From positions 18,599 to 82,598 of the forward strand of contig JAZOBE010000043.1 in assembly GCA_045595785.1 (NCBI GenBank): a stretch of 64,000 nucleotides of DNA, read 5' to 3'. The stretch's first letter is position 1; each line of letters opens with the position of its first letter. This DNA comes from SFLA01 sp045595785 (GTDB taxonomy: Bacteria > Bacillota > Clostridia > Oscillospirales > CAG-382). Positions 1-10,100 of the stretch are shown piece after piece. The position numbers were made by a program, and so were the translations under genes. The notes below the pieces were generated by a model. That model did not search any database, was not told the origin of the DNA, and was given only the letters and a program-made list of their open reading frames with translations.

Positions 1-75
1 GATAATAAGCGAGCAGACGCCTTTGATGTAAATAATAAAGTGATTCCCGAAATATATAAGGAGATAAAATTATGA
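1..75 (+). CDS. C-terminal fragment of an upstream gene (5' end outside window)
   Basis: An open frame runs from the first base to a TGA at 73-75 and encodes 24 residues ending EIYKEIKL. Its stop overlaps the ATG of the following dehydratase (ATGA at 72-75), the same coupling used by later genes of this operon. That supports a real upstream cistron of the sugar-acid operon. The fragment is too short to name a product. Confidence 0.6.
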   Translation, partial: DNKRADAFDVNNKVIPEIYKEIKL

Positions 76-1232
76 AGGTAACAGACGTTAAATGCTTTAC
101 AGTGGATTGCTTCCGCACCAACTGGGTATTTGTTAAGATATATACCGACGAGGGTATAGAAGGTGTTGGCGAAGCTACGCTTGAGTATAAGGAAAAGGCG
201 CTTATCGGCGCGGTTGAGCACATTAAGGAATATCTCGTAGGCAAGAATCCTCTTGACGTAGAAAAGCATTTTCACGATATTTACCGTGATGCTTATTGGC
301 GCGGCGGTGCTGTGCTTATGTCAGCACTTTCCGCAGTAGAATGTGCGCTCTGGGATATTCTGGGAAAGCATCTGGGCGTTCCCGTATATCAACTTCTCGG
401 CGGCAGGGTAAACGACAAAGTCCGCATATATGTAAACGGCTGGTTTGCAGGCGCAAAAACACCTGAGGAATTCGGCGAAAAAGCGCGTATCGCAGTTCAG
501 CGCGGCATTACCGCTATGAAGTGGGATCCCTTTGGAAAATCTTATCTTGAAATATCCAATAAAGACCTTAATACAGCACTTGAATGTGTTGCGGCAGTAA
601 GAGATGCTGTAGGCAATGATGTTGACCTGCTTATCGAAGGTCACGGCAGATTTAACGTTCCCACCGGCATCAAGATCGCAAAAGAGCTTGAGCAGTTTAA
701 GCCTATGCTGTTTGAGGAGCCTACTCCTCCCGATAACCTTGAGGCGCTTAAGGCCGTGCGCGATAAGTCTCCCGTCGCTATTTCTGCAGGCGAAAGACTT
801 TATACCCTTAAATCCTATAAGGATCTGTTCGAGATGCGTGCCGCTGATTATATCCAGCCTGACATCTCCCATGCAGGCGGTATTATGGAGTTGAAGAAGA
901 TAGCCGCAGTAGCAGAGGCATATTATATTCCTTTTGCACCTCACAATCCTTCAGGACCCGTTGCAAACGCCGCAACTCTTCAGATTGCCGCTTGCTGTCC
1001 TAATTTCTCTATTCTTGAGATCATGTACAGTGACGTTGAGTGGCGTAAGGATGTAACCAACGAATCCCTTGAATATAAGGACGGTTATATAACCATTCCC
1101 TCAAAGCCCGGTCTTGGTATTGAGATAAATGAGGAGGAGTGCTTGAAGCATCCTTATCAGCCTCATACTCTTCGTCACTATACCGGTGCCCTTACGGATA
1201 TCCGTCCCGCTAAGAGCGAATTCTATTTTTAA
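72..1232 (+). CDS. Enolase-superfamily sugar-acid dehydratase (galactonate dehydratase-like)
   Basis: This 386-residue protein is a mandelate racemase/muconate lactonizing enzyme-type member of the enolase superfamily. It has the N-terminal capping domain and a C-terminal barrel with ordered motifs KWDPFG, EGHGRF, FEEPTPP, SAGER, QPDISHAGG and APHNPSGP. The EGHGR His and the PHNP His match the acid/base pair of D-galactonate dehydratase (DgoD), and the acidic residues of EGHG, FEEP and GER would bind Mg2+. It should dehydrate an aldonate to a 2-keto-3-deoxy acid in the cytoplasm. The exact substrate (galactonate, gluconate, mannonate or other) cannot be read from sequence. AAGGAG lies upstream, and the start overlaps the previous stop. 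An SDR, a cupin and a regulator follow in the same operon. Confidence 0.85.
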   Translation: MKVTDVKCFTVDCFRTNWVFVKIYTDEGIEGVGEATLEYKEKALIGAVEHIKEYLVGKNPLDVEKHFHDIYRDAYWRGGAVLMSALSAVECALWDILGKHLGVPVYQLLGGRVNDKVRIYVNGWFAGAKTPEEFGEKARIAVQRGITAMKWDPFGKSYLEISNKDLNTALECVAAVRDAVGNDVDLLIEGHGRFNVPTGIKIAKELEQFKPMLFEEPTPPDNLEALKAVRDKSPVAISAGERLYTLKSYKDLFEMRAADYIQPDISHAGGIMELKKIAAVAEAYYIPFAPHNPSGPVANAATLQIAACCPNFSILEIMYSDVEWRKDVTNESLEYKDGYITIPSKPGLGIEINEEECLKHPYQPHTLRHYTGALTDIRPAKSEFYF

Positions 1233-1244
1233 GGAGAGGCTTTT

Positions 1245-2054
1245 ATGAGCAACGCAGTATTTATTTCCGGCGCCTGCAAGGGCACAGGATATAGAATAGC
1301 AGAGGTCTTCGCAGAAAACGGTTGGAACGTTTTTATTACCGGCAGAAACGGTGCGGAGGCTGAGAAAAGCGCAAAGGTAATTTCTGAAACCTATGGCGTT
1401 TTCGCAAAGGGATATGAATGTAATATCCGTAACGAACAGCAGATAATCGATATTTTTAACGATATAGATTCTACAGGCATCTTTGTTGAGACGGTAGTGC
1501 TTTGTGCCGCCGACCTTGGATTTGGTACAGACCCTGCAAAAGGAATGGACTTCTTTTCCGTGCCTGTGGAGGAGTTTACCAGAGTGTTTGAAACTAATCT
1601 GGTGTGGAACTTTACTATCGTTCGTCAAGCGGCTTTGCGTATGAAGGAGAAGGGAAAGGGAAGTGTTGTATTCCTCAGCTCCAATACCGCATACCGCGCA
1701 ATCCCCAACAGAAGCGCATACTGCGCCTCCAAGGGCGGCATCAACTCAATGTCAAAGGCGTTTGCCATTGACCTTGGCAGATACGGAATAAGAAGTAACG
1801 TTGTTCTTCCCGGTACTATCAAGACCCAGCGTTGGGAAGCTATGGGAAGCAAACAAATAATCAACGGCACTCTTGCGCCTATCGGCGATATTTCAGATTT
1901 TGACGATATCGCAAACGCAGTTTGGTTTTTGGGCACAGATCTTTCCAAGAATATCACTGGCACAGAGCTTGCCGTTGACGGCGGTATGTCCGCACAGCTT
2001 TTCCCAGAGAAATTAAGCTATCTTGCAAAAAAGGAGCTTGAGGAGCAGCAATGA
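1245..2054 (+). CDS. SDR-family NAD(P)-dependent oxidoreductase
   Basis: A 269-residue classical short-chain dehydrogenase. The N-terminal Rossmann motif is SGACKGTGYRIA (the TGxxxGxG pattern). The catalytic elements are a Ser in FLSSN and YCASK (Tyr and Lys), followed by a PG motif (VLPGTIKT) and a C-terminal TELAVDGGMS, all in the usual order and spacing. AAGGAGAGG precedes the ATG 12 bp after the dehydratase stop. In this operon it probably oxidises or reduces a sugar or sugar acid ahead of the dehydratase. The substrate is inferred only from its neighbours. Its stop overlaps the next start (ATGA). Confidence 0.88.
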   Translation: MSNAVFISGACKGTGYRIAEVFAENGWNVFITGRNGAEAEKSAKVISETYGVFAKGYECNIRNEQQIIDIFNDIDSTGIFVETVVLCAADLGFGTDPAKGMDFFSVPVEEFTRVFETNLVWNFTIVRQAALRMKEKGKGSVVFLSSNTAYRAIPNRSAYCASKGGINSMSKAFAIDLGRYGIRSNVVLPGTIKTQRWEAMGSKQIINGTLAPIGDISDFDDIANAVWFLGTDLSKNITGTELAVDGGMSAQLFPEKLSYLAKKELEEQQ

Positions 2055-2407
2055 ACGGACTTGAGGTATTAAACTACGATGGAAAGGGCTATTTTTCCCA
2101 CTTTTCTTTTGAAGAATGGAAGATAGCATATCTCAACCACGCACATATGTTTACACAAGACGGTATTACTTATCTTGAAAGGCATATGCTCACCGACGAA
2201 GTGTTTATCCTTCTTGAAGGAAGTGCTACTCTACTGATGGGCGAGAACGCCGAAGAAGTAAAAATGGAAAAATTTGTTACCTACGTGGTAAAAAAGGCGG
2301 CTTGGCATAATATTATCGTATCCGAGGATGCCAAGGTGCTGATAGTAGAGAATAAAGATACGGGCAAGCATAATTCGGAATATCTGCCCTTCAGGTATGA
2401 AAAATGA
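2051..2407 (+). CDS. Small cupin-domain protein
   Basis: This 118-residue single-domain protein has the two cupin sheets visible as RHMLTDEVFILLEG and AWHNIIVSEDAKVLIVEN. It overlaps the SDR stop by 4 bp and is itself overlapped by the regulator start, so it belongs to the operon. Small cupins in sugar-acid operons often act as isomerases or sugar-binding sensors. No complete metal-binding His set is obvious here, so a sensor or accessory role is as likely as catalysis. Confidence 0.65.
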   Translation: MNGLEVLNYDGKGYFSHFSFEEWKIAYLNHAHMFTQDGITYLERHMLTDEVFILLEGSATLLMGENAEEVKMEKFVTYVVKKAAWHNIIVSEDAKVLIVENKDTGKHNSEYLPFRYEK

Positions 2408-3603
2408 ACAGCGAAAAATTTGAAACTGCGACGGAGAGCGCAGCGCGGCTGGGTGTAACCGTACGCGCGGTTCAAAAGTGGGCATCTGCAGGCAAGATAC
2501 CTGGCGCACAAAAAATTGGTAGAACTTGGTTTATTCCTAAGGATGTAAAATTTTATGAGCAGGCTGTAATAGAGAATGCCAAAACCGAAAGCGAGTTTAT
2601 TTCGGTGAACAGAACGATGCCGTTGCTTACCGGTGCCTTTGAGCCGGGAAAAGTATTAAGCTTTATTGATTCCATCGAAAATGACGATGAACGTGAGCTT
2701 GCGTTGGGCCAGTATTATTTTTATCGCGGCAAAACAAAGGAAGCCGTAGAGATACTTGAAAAGTATCTTGATTCAGATGATAATTCTTTCAGATATACTG
2801 CGTCTGTGCTGTGTGTATTTGCAAGTATTTCCCATGGAAACAACGCATGTTCCGCACGTGCGGCAGAGGTAATTAGGGAAATTATTTACAAAATGGGTTC
2901 TCCTGAATTACCTCCCGATATACGGGCGCTGGGTCTTATAAGTGCAGTTGGTGCTTCTGTTTTATGGCACGCGCCCATTCCCGACAATCTTCCTCCGCTG
3001 GAGAGTTGTTTAAGATATCTTCCCGAGGGCTACCGCTTGTGGGGATGTTATCTGTTGGCACATAAGGCATATCTCGAAAAGGATTATAATCGTACACTGG
3101 CAATTGCGGATATGGGCTTGGCTATGTGCACCAAAACGTATCCTATTGCCGCAATATATAATCATATTATGGCAGTCATCGCACTGATGAATCTGAGACG
3201 TCCTGAGGAGGCAAAAAAACGATTTGATGAGGTGTGGCTCCTTGCCCATCCGGACGGTCTTGTTGAGGCTGTGTCTGAGCATCACGGAATGATGCTGGGT
3301 ATAGTTGAGGTGTATCTTAAGCGTGCGTATCCCTCTGATTATAAGCAGGTGGTTGCAAACTCTGCTGTATTCAGTTCCAATTGGAAGCAGATACATAATT
3401 TACGAACCTTTTCCGAGGTCACGTCCGATTTGTCCGCTACCGAATTTTCCGTTTCAATGCTGTACAGCCGCGGATGGTCTGCACAGGAAATCGCGACATT
3501 TATGGAGCTTTCGGAGGCTACCGTGCGCAATTATATCAAAACCGTTTATATAAAATTGGGCATTTCCGACAGAAAAGCGCTCATCAAATATATGCTTAAA
3601 TAG
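2404..3603 (+). CDS. Transcriptional regulator: N-terminal MerR/excisionase-like HTH, TPR-like middle, C-terminal LuxR HTH
   Basis: The 399 residues form three parts. Residues 1-45 form a winged-helix segment of the helix_turn_helix_17 type (SAARLGVTVRAVQKWASAGKI). The middle is alpha-helical and TPR-like, as in MalT-type regulators. The end is a LuxR-type HTH (WSAQEIATFMELSEATVRNYIK). Two DNA-binding domains in one chain are unusual. Its start overlaps the cupin stop by 4 bp, so it is probably co-transcribed with and controls this catabolic operon. A terminator follows at 3648. Confidence 0.75.
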   Translation: MNSEKFETATESAARLGVTVRAVQKWASAGKIPGAQKIGRTWFIPKDVKFYEQAVIENAKTESEFISVNRTMPLLTGAFEPGKVLSFIDSIENDDERELALGQYYFYRGKTKEAVEILEKYLDSDDNSFRYTASVLCVFASISHGNNACSARAAEVIREIIYKMGSPELPPDIRALGLISAVGASVLWHAPIPDNLPPLESCLRYLPEGYRLWGCYLLAHKAYLEKDYNRTLAIADMGLAMCTKTYPIAAIYNHIMAVIALMNLRRPEEAKKRFDEVWLLAHPDGLVEAVSEHHGMMLGIVEVYLKRAYPSDYKQVVANSAVFSSNWKQIHNLRTFSEVTSDLSATEFSVSMLYSRGWSAQEIATFMELSEATVRNYIKTVYIKLGISDRKALIKYMLK

Positions 3604-3647
3604 TAAAACCGCGTTCGTTCGTTTAACGAACGGCAAAACAAAAACAG

Positions 3648-3680
3648 AAAAAACGCCTTTTTCAAGGGCGTTTTTTGTTT
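3648..3680 (+). terminator. Rho-independent terminator of the sugar-acid operon
   Basis: An AACGCC/GGCGTT stem with A-rich 5' and T-rich 3' flanks (TTTTTTGTTT) lies 45 bp after the regulator stop. A second short inverted repeat, CGTTCG/CGAACG at 3616-3632, sits just upstream. Confidence 0.8.
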
Positions 3681-3804
3681 TATATATAACAAATTACGGT
3701 AATTTGGGACGCGAAAAATTATCTAAAAAATTTTTTATATGGTTCTAACTGTTTTTATGAAAATGCTGTTATACTTTTATCGTAATAATTTAACGAGGTT
3801 TTAT

Positions 3805-4107
3805 ATGGAGAACACAAAAACAAGAATTTACAATATAGACGGCGACGTACTGCATACTGTTTCCAAATACAACGAAGAGTTTGGAATATGGGTGGAAGAA
3901 TACGTTGATTTTGAAAACGTTCCCCGTTACACTCCCAACGGCAGACGATGGCGTAGCGTAACTACCACCAACTGCATTTATTCTCATCACGAGTATAAGG
4001 ATTGCGGGACATGTCCGTATCTGTGTAAAGAAAAAACAGATGACCTTATAGGGGTCTGCTTTAACGAACAGCTTCGTATGGCATCCCAAGAATTAAATCA
4101 AGAATAA
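3805..4107 (+). CDS. Small Cys-containing protein of unknown function
   Basis: This 100-residue protein is not recognised. The start at 3805 is preferred to an in-frame ATG at 3739 because ACGAGG lies 6 bp before it. The middle carries a Cys cluster (NCIY, DCGTCPYLC, GVCFN) with two adjacent His, which could bind a metal. A TTATACT -10-like hexamer occurs near 3769. It sits alone between the operon terminator and the giant surface protein gene. Confidence 0.55.
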   Translation: MENTKTRIYNIDGDVLHTVSKYNEEFGIWVEEYVDFENVPRYTPNGRRWRSVTTTNCIYSHHEYKDCGTCPYLCKEKTDDLIGVCFNEQLRMASQELNQE

Positions 4108-4137
4108 AAACATTCATATACAGAAAGGTAATTCATT

Positions 4138-7100
4138 ATGAAGATTAAAAGCGTAACAAAGAAAATACTAAGCTTACTGCTTGTTATTTGTCTTATTCTT
4201 CCGTGCATTCCCGTTATATCTATACCGTTTAAGGCTGCTGCTGCGCCGGGAACCGGCACAGTTGTTGTGGATCCTTCAACTGCTGACAGTTATACCAATA
4301 TGCTCGGTACGGCAATTGACGGCAACCGATACTCCGGCAGAGTATGGTTCGATAAATCTGTATATGCATACGGAAGCGAAGCACAGCTTCCTTTGCACTC
4401 CGATTTCATCGGACTCCCTCTCGATACCATTAAGATCGACAGCAACTTTTTGGTTGTTGGCTCTGCTATAGGTTCTACCACTTCCGTTATAACTACCACG
4501 TCTACTGCTGCTTATCTTGATGTGGTTATCATTCTTGATAACTCTTCCTCTATGAAAAACACAAGTAACGGCACAACAAGATTTGTAAAGGTAAGAGATG
4601 CGGCAAACAAGCTTATTCAAAGCATCACTTCCAATAAGAATAATCGTCTTGCCATCGTTGCTTATTCCAGCGACTCCCAAGAGATACTTCCCCTTGATTT
4701 TTACAATGAGAAAGCAAACGTGCTTACTCTTTCCGAGACAGGAAACTACTATAACAGAAATTATCAGTTTACAGCTTCTGCAACTCCCGTAGGCTCCTCT
4801 ACTGCAATCGGAGGCAAGTACACCGGAAGTGCCAACGGTACTAATGTTCAGTCCGGTGTAAACCAAGGTATGAAGATACTTGCAAACGCTGAAAACACTT
4901 CCGGTAGAATTCCCGTTGTTATTCTTCTTACCGACGGCGAAACCAACCACGCAGTTAGCAATGACTGGTATAATGCTGCATCTTCTAACATCACAAATAA
5001 TAATTTTACTTATCACAAGCAGGTTGCAGTAAGTACTTTGCTTAATGCAGCGTATATGAAGTATTTGGCTTCCACCAATTACGTTACTGCCCCTGTTGTA
5101 TACGGAATAGGTGTTGACCTTGGCGCAGGAAGCAATGCCAACGTCGTTATGGACCCTGCAAATACAGTTAAGAGCACCGCAAACGGTCTTGCAAAGGAAA
5201 CGTACGACCTGCTTGAGCAATGGAAGAACTCCTCTTCCACTGTTACTTCCAATTACGGCGGTACCACTTGGCGCTTCCCTCAGCTTCCCTCCAACTATCC
5301 CGGCACCAAGCAGGATGTTATTGACAATATCAATTACGTTGATAAATACTATAACATCGGCAGCGAAGAGCTTTCCGGCACCTTTGATGAAATCCTTGTA
5401 GAGATCAACGAAAAAGCATTCGTTCCTCTGGTTGATAAGGTCGTTCAGGGTGAGATAGAGGTTGACACTCCTCTTACCTACGTTGACTTTATCGGCGATT
5501 ATATGGAGGTCAAGGAATTCAAAGCCGTAACATTGTTCGGCAAGGTATATTCTATCTCCAAATCCCTTGAAGCTCCCGTTATCACAGATACCGTAAATAC
5601 TGACGGTACCGTTACCCGTAAGGCAGTTACCACCTATGTTGTTGAATCCGGTACTGCTACCAATCCCACTCTCGGTGTTTCCTTTAACGTTTCCGACGCA
5701 ATCAAGATAACCGTTACCGAAACTTATCTTGCAAAGAACGTAAACGGCGTTTACGAAAAAATAGGCGTTGGCAAGCAGGAGGTTCGTGCAACAATTCCCT
5801 CAATCGTTCTTCCTCTTATTTACGATAAGGTTTCCAACGATCAGGGCGATATTTCTTACGAATCCAACCGCGGTGAGGTTGTTCCCCTTCGTCTTTACTA
5901 TACTGTTGATATCGCAGACGAGGTAATCGATTCTAACGGCGACGTTATTACCGACCTCATTTCTTCCGATTATCTCGCAAATAATACCAATACAAACGGT
6001 TCTGTTAATTTCTATCCCGGTCAGTACGGTGTAATGAACACTATTGAGACCATCAATGGTGTTACCGGCCTTTTCAAGGGCGATGCACACGCAGCTGCTA
6101 CTCCCGCTCTTGATAACCGTTATTACTATTACCAGAACAATTATCCCGTTTATATTTCCGCAACCAACAAAAACGGCTCCGCTATCACTTGGGATAAGGA
6201 TGAATACGGCGTGCTCTATTATCAGGGCAACGGTATTGATAAGACTCTCAATGATAATTATAAGACCGAATACCTTCTTTATTCCGACGTTTCTTCTCTC
6301 TCCGATACCGACTTGGTTTACACCATGGTAGCATTCTACCGTCCCACTTCAGGCGGAAAGGGCGAAGCAGTAGGATACCTTACATACAACGATTGGCAGT
6401 ATATAAAGGATTCTCTTGCTTACTATGATAACGTAAACAAGGTATATATCAACGGATATTCCGGTGGCGCATACGAAACCTCCGAAACCGAAGGGCATCA
6501 CGTTTCCGCAGGCATCGTTGATTCTTATATAACCGCAAAGGGACTTAAAAAATCCGATATAATCTGCGTTTTGGGCATAGGCGCTTGGCGTACGAGCCGA
6601 CTCCACAACATGGAGGTTCACAAAACCACCAACGAATCCGGCACTGCTGAGTTTACTGTTGTTCCTACTCATAACGAAGACGCACTTCACGATGGCAGCC
6701 TTGTTTCTTGGCTTGGTAACAACGGTAAGCTGACACTTGCTCCTCAGCAGGGTATCTCGATCACCAAGACCGTTACCGAAGCAGTTGCAGGCGCAGAGAC
6801 AGAATTCGTATTCACCGTAACTGTAAGCGGCACGGATTTTACTCCCAAGTTTATTGATCAAAACGGAAACAGCTTTAACAGTGTTCCCGTCGTTAAGGAT
6901 ACATCCCTTAATAAGACCACTATAACTCTTACCCTTAAGGCAGGGGAGACGGCATATGTTACAGGTCTTCCTACCGGTGCATCTTACACCGTTGCCGAAG
7001 CGCTGAGCAATTACTATTCCGCTTCTTACACCAATGAAGCAGGCACAGTAAAGGCTAACGAGATGGTTTACGTTTCTGTTGAGAACGCTCCCAAGGCATA

Positions 7101-10100
7101 TGGCGATCTTGTTATCACCAAGGAGGTTTACCATCCCTTTGACGGTAACCTTGATAATGAGTTCGACTTTACCGTTATCATCTCCGGCGTTACTCAGTGG
7201 GAAGCTGATAACAAGCTGGCTCTTCCCGCAGGCGCAACCTACGTTTACGCAGGCGGCGTGGTTACCGTAAGCGGAATAAAGGTTAAGGGTGACGGCTCTG
7301 CTACCATCACCGGTATTCCCGCAGGCGCAGCATACACCGTTACCGAACTGCCTGAAACCGGCTTTGAGCTGGATACTTCCAAGACTGTAGGTGCAAACGG
7401 AACCATTTCTGCCAACACAGTTATCAATGCACAGTTTGTAAATAATTACGTACCTAACCCTCCCGTTAACGCGGATATCACCGTTAGCGGTACCAAGACT
7501 GTTCAGGCTAATGCCCTTATTACCGAGACTTATACATTCAAGGTTCAGAAGCTTGACGAATCCACAGGCACTTACGTAGACGTAAGCGGAGCAGTTGCTT
7601 CCGTTGATATCACCGCTACTATTGGCGGCGCAATAGAAAGCTATACCATTTCTCTTAACGAAACCTATACCAACGTGGGAACTCACTATTACCGCGTTGT
7701 TGAGGTAGGCGGAACTACCGACGGTATGACCTACGATACCACCGAAGGCCTCTTTAAGGTAACCGTTTCCGACCCCGGCGTTATCGACGGTATTCTTGAA
7801 GTAAACGTTGAAGCGATTGCTGATTCCACCGTTTCTCCCACTACCGGCGGATTTGACGTAAAGGTTGACTTTATTAACGTATATGCCGTTGACAGTACCC
7901 ACGCAGATATCGTTATCAAGAAGGTACTTAACAACAATACCGGCGTAAGCATCCCTCTCAATATATTTGAGTTTGCGCTTTCCTCCGGCGGCGTAGTCAT
8001 CGATACCGTTCATACAGATGCTCTGGGTAATGCAACCATCCGTATTCCCATTGATGCAGAAGGCACCCTCGTTTACACTCTTACTGAAGTAAACGGCGGT
8101 ATGCCCGGCATGACCTACGATTCCAAGGAATACACCGTAACCATCGTTACCACTACCGTTGGCGGCAAGCTTTCGGCAGAGGTTACCGTTTCCGATACCA
8201 CCGATGATATCGCATTGTTTACCAATGCATATTTTCTTACTTCCGCCATCGTTTCTATCGACGGCACCAAGATCCTTGACAACAAAGCAATAACCGACGG
8301 TCAGTTTGAATTTATCATCAAGGCGGCAGATGAGCTTTACGCTCCCATTACTTCCGGCTGGTCCCAGACTGTTTCCAACATAGGCGGCGGCTTTACCTTC
8401 GTTCTCCCCGAATATACCAAGGTGGGCACCTACAGATACGTTGTTAACGAGGTAATTCCTGCTGCGGCAGTAAACAATCTGCTTGATGGTATTACCTATG
8501 ATACCTCTGTTTACCACGTAACAGTTGTTGTTACCGACGATGGTAACGGCAAGCTTGCTTCTGCAGTTCAGCTCACCAAGGTCGGCACTGGCGACGTTAC
8601 CGATATAGTCTTTACCAACACCTATAACGTAACCGGCACCCAGACTATCACCTTTGAGGGAGATAAGATACTCATCGGCAGAGAGCTCCACGGCTCCGAG
8701 TTTACGTTTAATATTGACGTATACAAGGACGGCGTAAAGCAGCCCTCTCTTACCACCACCAACCTTTCCACCGGCGTTATCCAGTTCCCCGAATTCACTT
8801 ATACTGCTTCCGATATCGGAGTTGAATATAAGTACGTTATCAGTGAGGTTCTTCCCACCGGAGCAGTTGGCGGCAAATATCAGGGTGTTACCTATGATGA
8901 TACCGTATATGAAGTTATCGTCAACGTAACCGATAACGGTGTGGGCGGCATTCAGCTTGTTGTAAGCGGAGACGATGAAAAGGCACTCCACTTTGAAAAC
9001 ACCTATTCCGCAGAGCAGGTTTCCGTATCTCTTTCCGGTGATAAAACTCTCAACGGCAGAGATATTGAAGACGGCGAGTTTGAATTCGTTCTCAAGAATG
9101 AAGTTGGCTCTGTTATCGAGACCGTTTCTAACGTAGCCGATAAGTTTAATTTCAGCCCCATCACTTATACCGCCGCAGGCGTATATAAGTACACTGTTTC
9201 CGAGGTTAAGGGAACCAAGGGCGGCGTAACCTATGACGATACCGTTTACACCATCACCGTAACCGTTACCGACAACGGCAAGGGTATACTTACTGCATCT
9301 ACCGTTATCGACGGCATAGGAACTCTTTCCTTTACCAATAACTACAATACTCAGAATGTAGTTATTGAAATTCCCGGCAACAAGACTCTGGTAGGCAGAC
9401 CCATTGCAGAAGACGAGTTCTTGTTCGGCGTATACCACGCAACCGTTTCCGGCGGCGTCTACACTATCAACGGTGACGTAATTGTTACCACCACCAATAA
9501 GGCAGACGGCACCTTCGTATTCGAAAACGGCGTATTCACTTCTCCCGGTACTTATCATTATGTAGTTAAGGAAATCAACGAAGGCGAGCTTGGAATTACC
9601 TACGATACCAAACAGTTTAACATTAAGGTTGTAGTTACCGATGATCTTAACGGTAATCTGGTTGCAGATCTCACCGTTGAAAACGGTCCCATCGAGTTTA
9701 ACAATACCTACGTTCCCGTAGAAACCTCCGTTACCTTTAGCGGTACCAAGGTTCTTAACGGCAGAAGCCTTGCAGACGGCGAATTCAAGTTCGTTCTCAA
9801 GGATTCCACCGATGCTGTTATCCAGACCGTTTCCAACGTAGGCGGCGCGTTCACATTTGATGCGCTTGTTTATAATGCAGTAGGTGGTCCTTACACCTAT
9901 ACCGTATCCGAAGTTAACGAGGGCAAGGGCGGTGTAACCTACGATTCCACCGTATATACCGTAACCGTTAAAGTAGTTGATGACGGCCACGGAAGCCTTG
10001 TAACCGAGGTAACCGGCGGAACAAGCTTTGCATTCACCAATGATTACAGCGCAGATCCCGTTGATCACGCAATTTCCGGTACCAAGGTTCTTAGCGGAAA

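Noticed and set aside
6349..10068. 1239-codon open frame on the minus strand opposite the giant surface protein
   Set aside because: It is the antisense of repeated Thr/Val/Gly-rich pilin units, which by codon bias lack stops on the other strand. It has no ribosome site and an unnatural Gly/Asn/Ile/Cys-rich product.
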